Assembly (NCBI GenBank): GCA_028455995.1
Contig: JABELC010000001.1
Coordinates: forward strand, 856,501-920,500
Length of the DNA: 64,000 nucleotides
Reading direction: 5' to 3'
Source of the DNA: Scleromitrula shiraiana
Lineage: Eukaryota > Ascomycota > Leotiomycetes > Helotiales > Sclerotiniaceae
Below, piece after piece: positions 32,350-45,899 of this stretch. The translations under genes and the position numbers were made by a program. Position 1 is the first letter of the stretch. Each line of letters starts with the position of its first letter. The notes below the pieces were generated by a model. That model was not told where the DNA came from. It saw only the letters and a list, made by a program, of their open reading frames with translations, and did not search any database.

Positions 32350-33821
32350 ATGCCTAGTGGGTCACTGGAATGATATATGGGTGATGGGATGGACGGAATC
32401 AAAATGGGGTATATTATGTTCTCTATATGTATCCATTATACCAGGCGTTGAGGATTATATTAGATCACGATGGATGGAAAGAAGAAGAAAGACTTCTGAG
32501 TACATAAGATATGTATGGATACTTAGATCAATGTGCAATATAGTACCACAATACACTACCCAAGTTCAAAAAGGCAGCTCTTGCAACTGAGTAGTTTAGC
32601 TTGAGATACTTGAGAAGAGAAGGAGGAGAGAAAGTTCTCACCCATGATGTAGCGAAAATTCATTCTTCACAAGTGGAGGGATTGGATTCATTCATGAGAA
32701 TGGAGCAGATAGAAGAGAGATGGGGGTTCAGAGACGATCAATGATTTCTTATTTGTGTTGTAATGAATAGATATTTTGACAATACTCAGTAAGGTTTGCT
32801 TTCGTCTTCTCTGTCCAGACATGCAGCGAAGTCCGCGCCTCGATAAGCTCAAGGTTATATGTGCCTGATGAGTTAGGGTTTGAGAGAGATAGAAGTAGCA
32901 CAATCCTCAAGTTGAGTTGACAAACTACCACATGTAGAAAAATAAACATTTCAACTACAGCGACCCGAAATATTCCTCAAGTCTTCTCTCAAAGTCATAT
33001 CAGTATCAAGGTTACACAACTACCAGAATCCACAGCTGAAGAAGCTCGAGGATCTTTAGTCACATTGCTTTTGTAATAATCCAATATAACTAAGCATATT
33101 GTGTTTGTTCACATAGTAGATATAACATAATATAACAACGAGAAAGATAATGACATGACTGACCGTCAGCAAAACTTGAAATACTACTAAGCTTTTGGAC
33201 ATCTAGTGCGAGGTCATTAATAATATACTCAGGTATGGCCAAAAATATGAGATATATGTTAATCATTCATGATACAAGAATCCACTTTCTATTAGCAAAG
33301 GAATCACAACGACCAACTTACCATAGTACTTTAAAATCCAGCAAACTCAACAATCAATCTCGATTGCAAATGCCATGCCATACCGCCCCTGCACTTCACA
33401 ACATTGTATTTCTAAGCTCAAGCTCAGGCCCAGGAGTGGATCCAGGGATCAACAACACAATATTCCAGCATGTGGGATTCCTTTCCCCGCATCCTTAGAA
33501 TATAATGACCGCATTAGTCTCTATCGATCGTAAATCATCTCTCATTAATTTATGCACCTAGTTTACCGTCATATAGTATAGTATAGTATAGTATAGTATA
33601 GTATAGTATAGTATAGTTCTGCTTCTGGATCCCCAATCTAATTCCGCTACTGCCGGGTTTGCCTGGAGTTGCTTATTCAACTGTGCTAACTAAACACACA
33701 TGCACACACACATACACACACATATATATACATCATCCATGATCTCCGCAAGAAACAAACCAAATAATTCCCCAACCCCAAACTCAGCCCATAAACAAAG
33801 ACCCCCAAAACCACATCCACA
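32350..33821. other. 1.5-kb spacer between MRP49 and the oxidoreductase pseudogene
   Basis: No gene supported. About nine TATAG pentamers (33571-33617) and an ACACAC/ATACAC run (33691-33730) lie in its right part, close to the pseudogene start. Confidence 0.6.
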
Positions 33822-34914
33822 ATGTCCGCCTCCCCCTTCCCCCCCAACATCGCCGCCATCCTTGAAACCGAAAACGCCCCCCTAACAATCCGCGAACGAC
33901 CCATTCCCGTCCCCGGCCCCACGAACTCCTCATCCTCAACCACGCCATAGCCGCCAACCCCGTAGACTGGAAAACCCAAGCCAATGATTTCTTTTTCAAA
34001 AAAAAAAAATACCCCAACGTAGTCGGAAGCGATGTGTGCGGAACCATCGTTTCCCTCGGCGCAGATACGAATCCTAGATATAAAATCGGCGATCGAGTCA
34101 CCGGTTTCGCGGGCGTGATTTACAATCAGGATATTAATCACGGGGCGTGGCAGACGTAGACGATATTGAGGGATGTAGCGACGAGTAGGATTCCGGATGG
34201 TATGGTGTTTGAGGAGGGGGGGGGGGGGGGGGGGTTTCCTATGGCGTTTGCTACTGCTGCCGTTGCGTTGTTTGTGGATTTGGGGATTCCAAGACTCACG
34301 TCGAAAGAGTTGGGGGATAGTAATTGTAATGGTAATGGTAATGAAGCGATTATTATCTGGGGTGGTTCATCATCTGTTGGGTCGGCGGTGATCCAAATTG
34401 CCAAGACACTTGATTTTAAGGTCTTTGTTACGGCTAGTCCGTCTAATCATGAGTTTGTAAAATCGCTTGGTGCGACGGAGGTATTTGATTATCGTTCGGA
34501 GGATGTCGTTGCTGATATATTGGCTGCGGCGAAGAAACACGGGGTGGTGTTAACCAAGGGGTTTGATACCACTAGTGAAAATGGGAGTTCGAAACTTGCG
34601 AGTGAGGTTTTGGTTCAAGGGAGAGGAGAGGAAAGGGAAGGGGAAAACTAGCACTCGCGTTATCCTGGCTATCCTCAATACCTAAACCCTCAGACGTAGA
34701 TCTATTCAACACCGCAGCTTTTAGATTAGGAACCGACCAATCGGAGCTAGGGGCGTGGTTTTTCAATGAATGGTTAGAGGACGCGATGGAGACGAAGGCT
34801 GTGGTTCCGGCTCCTAAGATACAGATTGTGGATGGTGGGATTGGTGCCGCGCGGAAGGTGTTTGATATGTTGAAGAAGGGGGTTAGTGCTAGGAAACTTG
34901 TTGTTAAGGTCTAA
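33822..34914 (+). pseudogene. Broken zinc-binding-dehydrogenase-like (MDR, quinone/enoyl reductase type) oxidoreductase
   Basis: Similarity to NAD(P)H-dependent medium-chain reductases (ToxD-like group) can be followed from ATG at 33822 to TAA at 34914, but not in one frame. Breaks seen: a one-base shift near 33920 (after the PIPVPGP motif); a TAG at 34158-34160 within the segment that reads HGAWQT before it and TILRDV after it; a G homopolymer at 34217-34234 in place of a usually Ala/Leu-rich helix start; and a further shift near 34647. The pieces between the breaks are well preserved: an ANPVDWK motif, GSDVCGTIVSLGA, GDRVTGFAG, the Rossmann motif WGGSSSVGSAVIQIA, KSLGATEVFDYRS, and the C-terminal KIQIVDGGIGAARKVFDML. 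Two breaks are at homopolymers and could be sequence errors; the TAG is not. C-rich to G-rich coding-strand switch near 34140. Confidence 0.82.
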
Positions 34915-36667
34915 ATGAGGGGTTCCTTGGGGTCTATGGTAGATAGATTGGGGTTGCAGGATTGAGCAGACGATCTGCACGTGAGTTTTGTCATTGACTA
35001 GATTGACTAGACAGTAATTTGAACTGATTGTCATTTAATATTATACGATTAAAGAGATAGTTGAATTTATAAGAAAAAGAAAGAAACAAAGATATGTTTT
35101 AAAGTATGTTTTAAAAAATTAAAATAATTCATCGTTTTGTAATATTAAATTTATTGATGATAGGTTTTGAAGTGACCGGTAGACAAGAAAAATCGAACTG
35201 ATAGACATAAACTGACGGTGCAACTTGAATCGACATCCCGTTCGCATCCCTAAGATAGATTGGTGTTCTTAGAATGTAATTTTACTTATATCAGGCTTGA
35301 GGTTGGTTCGATTTTTTATGGAAATATTGATTGATAGATAGATAGATGATTTTCACTTCTGAATGTTATACATTGATACCGTGAAGAATCACTAATAAGC
35401 CAACCCAACTTGAGTAGATGATCAGATCAGATAGATCATAAGTTCCACATTACAAATGACCTACTACGTGCATACATTTATTTATACGTTACGTACATAG
35501 TAGTAGGTAAGTAGGAACTCTCACATTAATGCAATCATCGGGTATCAAATATAGAAATCTCTCTATATAGACAATCTCACTCTCACACTCACTCATTTTT
35601 CACACTCACACAATCTCCCCATCAAAACTGTCATGTCAAACTGTCAAAAAAAAAGACTCTTTAAATTCCTCACTACCGATTCCTATCCCTATCCTACTGT
35701 AATACCATACTACCCTTATCCTACCCTATCCGATAGTATCCCATCCTAATCCATCCATCCCAATCCTCTCTCATTCATATCCATCCCTCTTTCCTCCCCC
35801 TTTACAGAAATGTATGTAAAAAGCAATCGGCGCAAAATCCTTTCCCAAAGAAAAACAAACCCCCGCATCAAAAAAGATTCGATTCGAAAATAAATAAATA
35901 AATGAAGAATATGAAGAAAAAGAAAAATAAAAAAAGAGTATGCCCTATTATCCTTATGTGTGCAAATTTACCCAATTTCTTTTATCCCCACTGACACCAT
36001 CCGCCCGCATTTTTGTGTGGTTGAAAAAATCTATCTATGAAGAAGCTCTTGTGGTTATTTCGTTTGGTTTTGAAATTTCATGAAGTCGTGGCCGGCCAAG
36101 CGTCCTTAAGGCGCAACGGAATAAAGCTGTAAAATATGGTTGTATATCCTCCTATCAAAAAAAATAGACACTATTGACGAAAAAAAAACCATAGATAAAA
36201 GTGAAAAAGAAAGGAGGAAAGAAGAAATCCTATGTCCAGTATGTTGTGTGTACGCACTCCCAATGTTTCTGATTATGTGATTTGATCCAGAAAAATTAGC
36301 AGATTTAGTCCCTCTCGATTATCCTCTATGACCGAACAGTAAGGAAAATGTATTTTCGAGATATTTGTTCCCTTGTATGTAAACTCATACGGCGTGGTAT
36401 AAAAAGAATGTATCAACTGAGACGGGGGTGGCCGTCAAGTAGTTGCAAGAAAGAAACAGACACAGTGTCTGAGGTATGTTACAAAATAAAAGGTGTCTAG
36501 TTATCCGGTTCTAGAGAGCTCCTGTTGTGTCGGCGAAAATCCAGTCAAGGCAGTGGTGAAGAAAGCCAGAACAAGATCACAACAGGAATACGTGTATAAA
36601 CTCAAGTCAGGTCATCCGATCGTATCAATATCAGTGTTTTCACAATATGATAAACATTAAAGCAATT
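34915..36667. other. 1.75-kb convergent spacer downstream of PSP1
   Basis: No gene supported. It holds a GATA run (35332-35346), CCTATC-type repeats (35683-35760), AATA/GAAAAA-rich DNA (35885-35935), and a short inverted repeat centred on CCTTAAGG near 36105. The PSP1 3' untranslated region probably occupies the right part. Confidence 0.5.
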
Positions 36668-39453
36668 TTATCGAGTTCCCATTGACAATCCTTGGAAAGC
36701 GCCGATCCAAGGATCGGAGGAACCCACAAGTCCTCCCTGCCGTCCATATTCGTTTCCATCATGGGTTGGTGTACTACCATGAGGTGATGGGAACCGACCC
36801 GGTGTTTGATAATCTGCCGAATTTGCAAAACCGGAATAAGGATCAACCATAGAAGGGACGTAACCACCTGTGGTAGAGGCTACGTTTCGTGAGGAGTTAA
36901 ATGGCGAATATCCGTATGTGTAACCGGCAGGTTGGAAACCAGGAGCCGCTGCGGAATTTCTATCTAAGGTAGATTGAAATGGCTGAGCGAACACACCTTG
37001 ATAGCCACGTCCTGCTTGTGTTGAATTGTAGGTTTGTGGCTGTTCGGCTGTTTGAGGTCGACGCTCGCTTTGTGTAGGTCTACTCACTCCAACAGCTCCA
37101 GGTCCAATACCGCTTGGTGCCTGAAGTCCAAGGGAAGGACTTGCAAAAGAGGCAGGGTTGATGGCAGACATCCAGATTCTTGTTTTATACACTTTGAATA
37201 GATCGGTGACTAGAGAATTGAAGTTGATATATGCGTCGGCAAAGTAATAAAATGTAAGTTTCTTCCAATCCCTAGTACAATATGTAAGTGTTTGTCATTA
37301 TATGCAAATATATAAATCGACTTACATTTGAAATTCGGCATCCAAAATCTCCATATGCAAGCCATGCTCTTTGACCTTTTGCATGCAAACACGCTTGGCT
37401 TTGGCTTCATTTCCTTCCTTATCCCGCAATGCTTGGATCTCATGATTCTGAGCGAGTCGTTTGATGATTTTCGGTTTAATCTCACCCGGATTAGGCTCCT
37501 GCATGCCATGCTGACTTGGAGGACCCATGCCACCCACAGCACTTCCTTGCATACCGTTGGCAGCAGCCATCAAACCAGCACCGGTACCATCAGTATTACC
37601 TATGGCACCTTGAGAATACATCATCAACCACTTGTAGTGTTCCTCGGCGTAATGCTCCTTTAGTTCTTTGGCGGTAGCCCAGTCAATATTATCTCTGGCC
37701 ACCGTACCGAGATCAGTTCCACGATCTGCTTCAACTATGACTAGGTCTCCTGGCTTCACAGAGAGACCAGTGCCTTCTTGAACATAAAAAACGTCCGCTC
37801 GTTGACATTTGAATAAAACAATGTAGAGAAGTTGATTATGACGAGGCTGCGGAACGCCATACATGCTTCGGTGAGGCGATGCAGGTCTAGCGCCAGCATA
37901 TTGGTTCATAGTGTTATAAGGATAACCAGGCTGAAAAGTGGAAGCGGCAAATGCATCAGTATTGCGGACGCCGGCAGCGACACCACCATAATATGAAGCT
38001 ATTGTAGTTCGTCAGTATATGCCTCTCTTACAGGAGAAGTGCCATGTGTATAAAACAAGAACTGCTTACCATGATCGTTTGCAGAATATCCATTTCCCTC
38101 AAGATACCGACCTTGCGAAGGAGACAAGCCGTCTTGGGCGCTAGTTTCATGTGGCGCTAATGGTTCGCCGATAGAGCTTACGGAACCTTGTCGGGCAGGT
38201 ATATCAGCGAAGGAATGACGCCTACTCTGCGAAATATCCGATAGACCACCGAAACCAAGAGAACTCTGCCAGTAAGCTTTCTTGACATTCTCTAACTTCC
38301 TGTTCTCCAAAGTGTAGGGCGAGGCTCTCTGTCCGCCTGGAACTCCAAATTCGCTCATTCTCCGACCTAGCATTCCCTTCGCAGATTCCTGTATATCATT
38401 GAGTTCATCTAATTCATCTATCGCATAATCTGATTCTTCGGGTAGAGCTTCTTCCTGTAGACCATAACCATTACCAAGCGCAAACGCATTTGATGTTGAA
38501 GATCGAGGTCGTAAGCGTAAATTATGATATTGTTGCTGTTGGCGCAAGATGGCATTTTCTCTTGCTAGCATCTCAATGGTCTTTGCATCATTAGATTGAA
38601 CTTGAGCTCCATGACCAGAACTATTGGTACTATCATCATCATCATCATCCTCAACTTCTTTAACCTTACCCAAACCACCCTCACTCATCTCACTAAGCAT
38701 ACTGGGCCGCGATGGTCGATGCTGCAATCCGGAATGCTGAATTGGCCGCCCGCCCCGACCTGCAAATGCCGGAGCACCAGTAGTTGTAGGAGCGGCAGTC
38801 GAGTCTGGATCAAGCTGTCCAACGGAGTATGACTGTGATCGGTATGTTTTAGGTGTTGGATGGAGAGGAATTGAGAAGGGAATTGTTTGATTTGCAGAAG
38901 GTTCTCGCTGGCTGTTCATATCCGAGCCGAAAAATCCATTCCCGGCTGAACCTGGAGGATGTATTGATGTAGGAGAAGGTAGAACTTCAGTTAATCTAGA
39001 AGGTGGCTCTTTTCGTGATTCGCCAGTCCAGATACCACTACCCCATGGGAACGAGCTGGAGCTTGTATGCCCGCGACCACCCACACCCGAAGTTGTCTGA
39101 CTGTGAGAACCCCACGTGGACTGTTCTGCAGAGGGCGTACTAGGATGTGAAGTAGTCGGCGACATAGAACTGCTAGCAAATGATCCTTTTCGATGTTGTG
39201 TTCCGGACTGAGTGGTATCGTTCAACCATGAGGCTCGGCGAGTTGGTTTTTGAGCTTGGATTGGTGGCTGTTGGAGCTCTTGTTTATCAGGTTCATCATC
39301 GGAGCTTGCCAGAGCTTCCGAATCTGGCGTTGAACGACGTACATTATTGAATTTATCAAGTAGAAGGGATGGGTTGCTCGAAGTAATTGCCGCAGTACTC
39401 GACTGGCTGGGTTTGCTACCGGTAACACCGGTCTTGTTGTTGGAAGAGCTCAT
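36668..39453 (-). CDS. PSP1: PSP1-domain protein, 3 exons
   Basis: Predicted 886-residue protein. Exons are 39453-38070, 37998-37326 and 37271-36668; introns of 71 nt (GTAAGC donor, AATAG acceptor) and 54 nt (GTAAGT donor, CTAG acceptor). The N-terminal 460 residues are disordered, Ser/Pro/Gly/Gln-rich, with an Asp run (EVEDDDDDD) and a short helix MLARENAILRQQQQ. The conserved PSP1 C-terminal domain lies at about 495-730: LYIVLFKCQRADVFYV, GLSVKPGDLVIVEADRGTDLG, GEIKPKIIKRLAQNHEIQAL, MDWKKLTFYYFADAYINFNS and VYKTRIWMSAINP. Yeast Psp1 was found as a suppressor of DNA polymerase alpha mutants and is a cytoplasmic protein linked to translation; exact role here is inferred. The last 150 residues are low-complexity Gly/Ser/Pro/Tyr. 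Confidence 0.9.
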
Positions 39454-40212
39454 AGTGACTAAAGAGCGGCAACCTCACAAAAATGGAAGTTGGGTAATGA
39501 TGAAATCTAGTGCGACTAAATAGATGTACTATGTTATCTAGATCGTTTCTCGAAATGATCTAGTATTAGACCTAACAGTATTCAAGTTAGCCAAACGATA
39601 TAGGCGGGGAAGCAATATAGATACGGGGCGGGAACAGTGAATGAGGAAGAGGGATCACTCGAGAGAGGCTGAAATCCAATAAATCTAGTGAATTCCATGC
39701 GACATCTATGAACCAGCGAATGGAGTTGAGGATCCATAAATTGCGATGTTACGTAATAAAATAACATTAATGATAGGCTCTTACCTCTTGATAGAATTTG
39801 ACACCGGATGGGATCAACAATGAGGGGTTGGTTCGACGCAAAAGGGATTGCAGCACTAAGGTATCTCTTAAGTCCGGTTTTCTGAGGAGATGAGTGAATC
39901 TTTATGATACTCGCTCAAAAGTACACAGTTTTAGAGGGGGAATTAAATCTATACAGGAATTGTGTTAGTAAAAAGACTATTTGATGAATATAAAAGCACA
40001 CATCATCGATTGAATCATCAGCTGATTTCCACGACCGAAGTAAAGACGCAAAACATATCATCGACAAGGCGATGACGGTGTCGTCAAAGAACCCCAATTA
40101 TTTTATCGATGTTTGGGACTCTCAGTATTGGCGCCTTTATTTCTAGAAGAAATAAAGAATGCTCGACATGCAGCCTTAGCGATTGTGGGTTCGTATTTCA
40201 TAATCGAATAAT
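39454..40212. promoter_or_regulatory. Region upstream of PSP1
   Basis: 759 nt between PSP1 and a possible small rightward gene. It should contain the PSP1 promoter and a long leader. No repeat or recognised element stands out. Confidence 0.4.
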
Positions 40213-40413
40213 ATGACGAGCTCAGACACCCCAAAAGTGATCGCCAAGCTTCAAATCATAAGCTTGTCGGGGAATATGTCTTCCCTAGATCGACAGCTAC
40301 TTCTCGACCGTTATAGCAATCAACTCGAAGCCTTCGATCAGGTCGAACAACTTCGCGAAAACCCCATGGCCAAGCTAGATGTATGCCATTGCACAATAGA
40401 AAGAAATGTATAA
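40213..40413 (+). CDS. Possible small gene, divergent from PSP1
   Basis: An ATG-initiated frame of 66 codons begins MTSSDTPKVIAKLQIISLSG and continues NMSSLDRQLLLDRYSNQLEA and FDQVEQLRENPMAKLD. The amphipathic, evenly mixed composition looks coding, unlike the repeat frames nearby. A GTATGC donor follows the Asp codon at 40381; if used with the acceptor at 40556-40557 (preceded by a CACTAAT branch-like site), the product would be 69 residues ending in EESTGTRVGEQRT. No family recognised. It may equally be non-coding leader sequence. Confidence 0.35.
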   Translation: MTSSDTPKVIAKLQIISLSGNMSSLDRQLLLDRYSNQLEAFDQVEQLRENPMAKLDVCHCTIERNV

Positions 40414-42799
40414 ACTCACCCAATGTGAGGGTATATTGAACCAAGAAACCCAATTCCACTTTACAACTATTATCTCTTTATCTGGATGTATAATACGTCA
40501 GTATGAGAATTGAATCTAGCATCCTATGCCCCAACCCTTCACTAATATGACAACAAGGAGGAGTCGACTGGGACGAGAGTTGGTGAGCAACGAACCTGAA
40601 CCTGCCTGTAATCGTGATTGCCGCATAAAAAAACCATGAAACTCTTCTAATGCCCACTTCTTCTTATTTCCAATTTATGAACCCAATCCAATAACCATCT
40701 ATGTTCTCTCCAAGTTATTTTTTTTTCTTTTATGTTTTCCGCTCGAAACCACCCAGTTGTTGAAACAAAATTTAAAGAACAGAAACCTTCTGGCGCATGC
40801 GTATGTTGTATTCGACTGAAGGCTTTGTACCGCCTAGACTTATGCGTGGCCCATTGTCGAAGTGCGAGAATAAAGGCAAAAAGGCGCCTAGATCTAGAAG
40901 AGAGAGAGATGGAGTTTTTTCTTCTTCTTCTATTTCGAATTGAATAAGTCTTGAGGAAAGGAGGGACGAAGGTATAGTATGTAAGATTTATTTGAACAAG
41001 TCGCGCAGAGAAATATCTTTAATCCAATATTATGTTTATGAAAATTATTGGGTTTCGCAAAGAAAGTGGAATGGTTAGGGAAAGGAAATTCTTTTTATTT
41101 ATCGTTTTTTGTTGTATGCGGCGGCGAAGAAGTTCTTCGAGGTTCGAGGATAGATGGCGAGGCGCAATTCTGATGCGGGGAAAGCTGCCTGTGGATGAAC
41201 ACGCGAGACTTTTGAAAGAATACGAAATATAAGTAACTTGTCCTTTGAATAAAAAAAAAAGTTTGGAAAGTTTGTACGTTTTCGAAAAAAAAAAAAAAAA
41301 ATGTTGTATTGTACGACGATGGAAAATAAATAAATGGAATAACTAATTTTCTCCTGTTTTCAGTGATGAGGAGTAATAATTTTAGTTTTTTTTTTTTTTT
41401 TTTTTTTGGTTGTTTTTAATGAATGGTATAGGTATAGGTATAGGTATAGGTATAGGTATAGGTATAGGTGTGAAGGAAGAAATTTGGATTAGATTGATGA
41501 AAGGTTGAAAGATGTCAACTATGTACTTCTATGTGGTAGTATTCTCAAAAAGTTATTGAAGAATACCTAACACCAATATGTATATAGGTAGCCGCCCTAG
41601 AGCCCTGGAGTATAACAATAATAGGATTAGGTTATAATGTAGTAGGTGGTAGTGGAGGTGGTAGTGGAGGTAGTGGATAATGGGTAGTGGATAACGGGTA
41701 GTGGATAGTGGATGGATAGTGGATGGATGGATGGTGGATATAAGTATAGTATACGAGTAGTGTAGTATAGTTGAACGAACTAATGGAAGTTGGTTGGTGA
41801 GCGTTATATTAGTTTATTCCGTTTATTTTGATATCTGCCACTATCTTTCTGTCTGTTTGTTTGTCTGTCTGTCTGTCCTCCGGTTTTGAAGTTACTACTA
41901 TATATTATATGATACGATATAATAGAATACCATTGATATTAGATGAAAGGGGTTCCGGATTAGATAATTAAGAGGATATATAAAAGATCAGAACTTGAAG
42001 ACAAGAGGAAACTTTGAGAAACAGTTTGTAGAGTGCAGAAGAGACCAAAAATTCTTGACTTTTGAAGGGTTTTTAGTCTTAGCGCTGCTTGTTGGATTGA
42101 GTAGCTATTCTAGATTGACTACTATCTGTTACTGCACTGCACTATACTATAGTGTACTTTGAATGCGAATTGGAACTAGAACTACAGTATTTAAATACAA
42201 GGGGGTTCAAGTAGAGCTTGAGGGGAAAAGGGAAAAGGGAAAAGGGAAAAGGGAAAAGGGAAAAATAATAAGTAAGGGAATTGAGAGAAATTTCTATATT
42301 AGTTGCTCTTAAATTTAATATATAATGAATTTAATTGGATGGTTAAGATATTAAATCTTTGAGAACAAGGGGGATTTGAAAAGGATTTAGTCTAGAAGTG
42401 GCCATTAGAATAATAAATAAATACATAAATAAAGATAGAAGAGGAGGAGCATTTGCACTATGATCTAATCCTTAGGAGTTCACGGACATTATTTTGCTGA
42501 AAAGAATTAACGATGACGATGTGGAGAGAGTGGAGTCATAAAATATCATGGGGGAGCACTTAAGAGTAAATTTGATATTGATAATGACAATATCAATTAT
42601 AATGACAATAAGATATAAAGGATTTTAGAATTTGGATGATGAGATACATGATGGAATAGGAATGGGAAACGAAGATATGAGAGGGGAGTTTCTCTTTTCA
42701 AAGGCAAAGAAAATATCTTTGGGAGCATTAGAATTGTAGGGCTCAAAGAAAGAAAGAAGAGAGGGGGGGGGTTCTAGCTCTGGAGATTTCCGTCACGAA

Positions 42800-42935
42800 T
42801 TTGGGATTTGGGATTTGGGATTTGGGATTTGGGATTTGGGATTTGGGGTGAGAGATAGGAGAGAGGAGAGAGGAGAGAGGAGAGAAAAGAGAGAAGAGAG
42901 AAGAGAGGGAAGAGGAGAGAAGAGAGAGAGTTGTG
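42800..42935. repeat. (GGGATTT)7 array joined to a GA-rich purine tract
   Basis: About seven perfect GGGATTT heptamers run from 42800 to 42847 and pass directly into a 90-nt stretch made almost only of GAGAG, GAAGAG and GGAGAG. The same strand is G/purine-rich throughout. The heptamer is not the fungal telomere unit TTAGGG. Confidence 0.88.
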
Positions 42936-45849
42936 TGTAAAAGGATCTCTCGATAATATTTTTTAAAAAGCAGCATTGGATTTGTCTTGATTTATGCAAG
43001 TAAGAAAAACAACTCTACTCCACTTCACTCACTCTTTTGATTTTTTGATTTTTTGATTTTTTTAATATGCCCAAGTGGATTTTATGGGGTAATTGTTCCA
43101 AGGTTTGTATTAGCGGTGCATATAGCGGAGTTGAATCTAATTTTGGGGGGGAAGTATGCCCAGGTGGTGTGTACTCGAGGATTGAGAAGAGTTGAAGAAG
43201 TAGGGAAAGATTTAAGTTTTGAAATTCTCTATTTTGTTCTATGGAGGACATAATAATAATAATAATAAGTGATCACCTCGTTCTAGATCTAGAAGCTCTA
43301 TTTTCACCAGCAAAAAATCAGGACAATGTGAATAAGCACTTAAGTAATACCTACTGTACTATCTAATAAGCATGGATGGCTGGGTTCAAATTATGCATGT
43401 TGTTCGCATGGTCTGATGAAAGAAAGAGGAATATATTTATGACGATCTTCATTCATTCTTGTCCTTTTCCTACTTCGCCTGCTTCCGTGGTTCAAACTAC
43501 TGCAGTATCCTTGGATTATGGACATCAACATGGAGATGAATATGAATATGAATATGGATATGAACATATGGATATGTAATGAAAAAAGGAGGGGACGGAT
43601 AGTCTAATCAAGAACAGGAAATCTACTCATGCCGCTTCAACATCTCCAAGAGTTCTTCTTCATCTCTTCAAGCAATTTATAATTCCTATTGGACAATTCT
43701 TCTTGCTGCACGTATGCATGTAGGTAGTTTTAAGGAGGGGAAGAACCGCACCTCTCTCAACTCAATCGCAGTCTTTTAATCCAATAATCGAATAAATAAA
43801 CAATTAAGAAAAAAGCTTGAGGAATACATTAGTTAGGAAACAGAAGTGCCGACATTGCAGATGCTATGCTATACGCCTAATGTTGATGTTGTGTGATGGT
43901 TAGTAAGTAACAATATATGAAGGAATGCATACATTCGTTCATTCATACAAGAGTAGATATGTCTATGAGACGAAAGGTAGATGTTTTTTGATACTTTACT
44001 TAACTTTACTTTACTTTACTGCTGTTGTCAAAAGTCCTTGGATACTGGATAATTCCATCTAATGATTTTTACCTACCTCATCCCATCTAGAATTTGCCTT
44101 CAACAATTCGAAACTTCCAGAATCCATCTCCTCTCAAATGATATGATATGATATGATGTCAACTATCCATCATTCATTCTTTTAAAAAAGAAGTCGCACT
44201 TTTAATTCCTCACCTCCATTCTTTCAAAAAAAAAAAAACCCTCTCCAAAAACCCCCTCCTCCAATCCCCTCCATTCCATTCCATTCCATCCCATCTCATC
44301 CCCTCTCCCACCACCCCTCCAACCATACCAAACCCAATCCATCGCCACCACCCTATCCCCAACGCCACAATCATACTATTCGACATTGCATTTCCTTATC
44401 CATGATTATTTTTATTTTTTTTTGCCCCTATGGCGTTACATCCGTTACATACCTCCCTTTTACACACGTAAGTCAGTATAATACAATATCTTTTATCTTT
44501 TTTTTCTACACATGTGCAGTACCGGTCAAAGATTATCTTTTTCGATCTCGATTAATTAATCTGATGGATTTTTGATTTGGCTGTTCACGGGTATTATTTG
44601 TTTCGGCTCGAACCACCTTACTGTTAAATGTAAAAATAAAATTCCGATTAAAGTTTCTACTTTTACTTATTATTATTATTAGAATTCTACTACTATGTAC
44701 TGTGTACTATGTACTATGTACTTTCTCCAAGGCTAGATTTAATTTTTATTAATTCTAGGAATGCGGATGCGGACGCGGATACGGATGCGGATGGATGCTA
44801 AGACTTACGCTATTTTACCCCAGATTTTCCTACCTAGAAGTATGTAATGTTAAGGTTAGGTAGGTTAGGTTCAAGGTTATAGTCTTGCCGCTGTTTAGAC
44901 TGGAGTGTCTCGAGAGTGTCTATCCGTTCGGCCACTAAAAATATTAAGTTCTTTGGTTGAGAGATTGATAAGTGGATTTTTGGTTTTTGAGTTGATAATG
45001 TATTCATTATAGGACAGGAGATGAGATGAGATGAATATCGCATCAATAACTTCAAAATTTGAGAGAAGAAGCAATTGCTAGATTCTTCTTTTTATTTTCT
45101 CCTTTCTTTGTTTTTAAGAATTCCCTATGTCCTCTCTATCTAGATTCACATGTAAATATAATTAACAAATACAACGAACTGATTCTGATTCTGATCCTGA
45201 TCCTGCCCCTCCATTCATTCCTCCCCTTCCCCTCATCTCATTAACATCCCCTCAACATCCCCTCATCCAAAAGTAGCAAGCAAGCAAGTATTTTTTCCCA
45301 ACCCTACTTCCCTACTACAACAATACCATAGTCCACGGGTCTTCAATCCAAGTATTCCCTTACTCTACTCAATCATTCCCACTCCTAGCATCATCCTCCA
45401 TCCATCGGCAGCCCCTCCCCCATTCCGAACGCATCTAAACTCTAAACTCAAATCGCGGGGGGGCAGAATTAAACAAAAGATTCGTTCGTACCACATCACA
45501 TCAACGAGCCGAATCTTCAAACTCCCGCGAACGAACGAGATAACAGAACGGGATAACAATCCTGACAAGACAAGGCAAGACAAGACAAGACAAGACAAGT
45601 ATAAACCTTCATCCTTACATATACTTACATACATATGATATACTCTACATACACCCACAATTGAAAGATCATGATTGATTACTTCGATATGATATGATAT
45701 GATATGATATGAAATAAAAAGCAGTTGTGCTTCGCCCGCAAGTGCGCACAACAGGTAAATGATTTAGATATGGTTAGGTTACTCACTCCTCATCCTAGCC
45801 CATCTTCACATCCGAATAAGAAAAGAAACGCCAACCCGCCGCAAATGGC

Positions 45850-45899
45850 TAACTACCTACCTACCTACCGTACCGTACCGTACCGTACCGTACCGTACT
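45850..45899. repeat. (CTAC)n followed by (CGTAC)n pentamer array
   Basis: Four CTAC tetramers are followed by seven CGTAC pentamers ending at 45899. This is one of the few GC-containing simple repeats in the block. Confidence 0.85.

Noticed and set aside
42743..42999. GGGATTT array considered as an interstitial telomere
   Set aside because: The unit is not TTAGGG and no subtelomeric gene or repeat is nearby.
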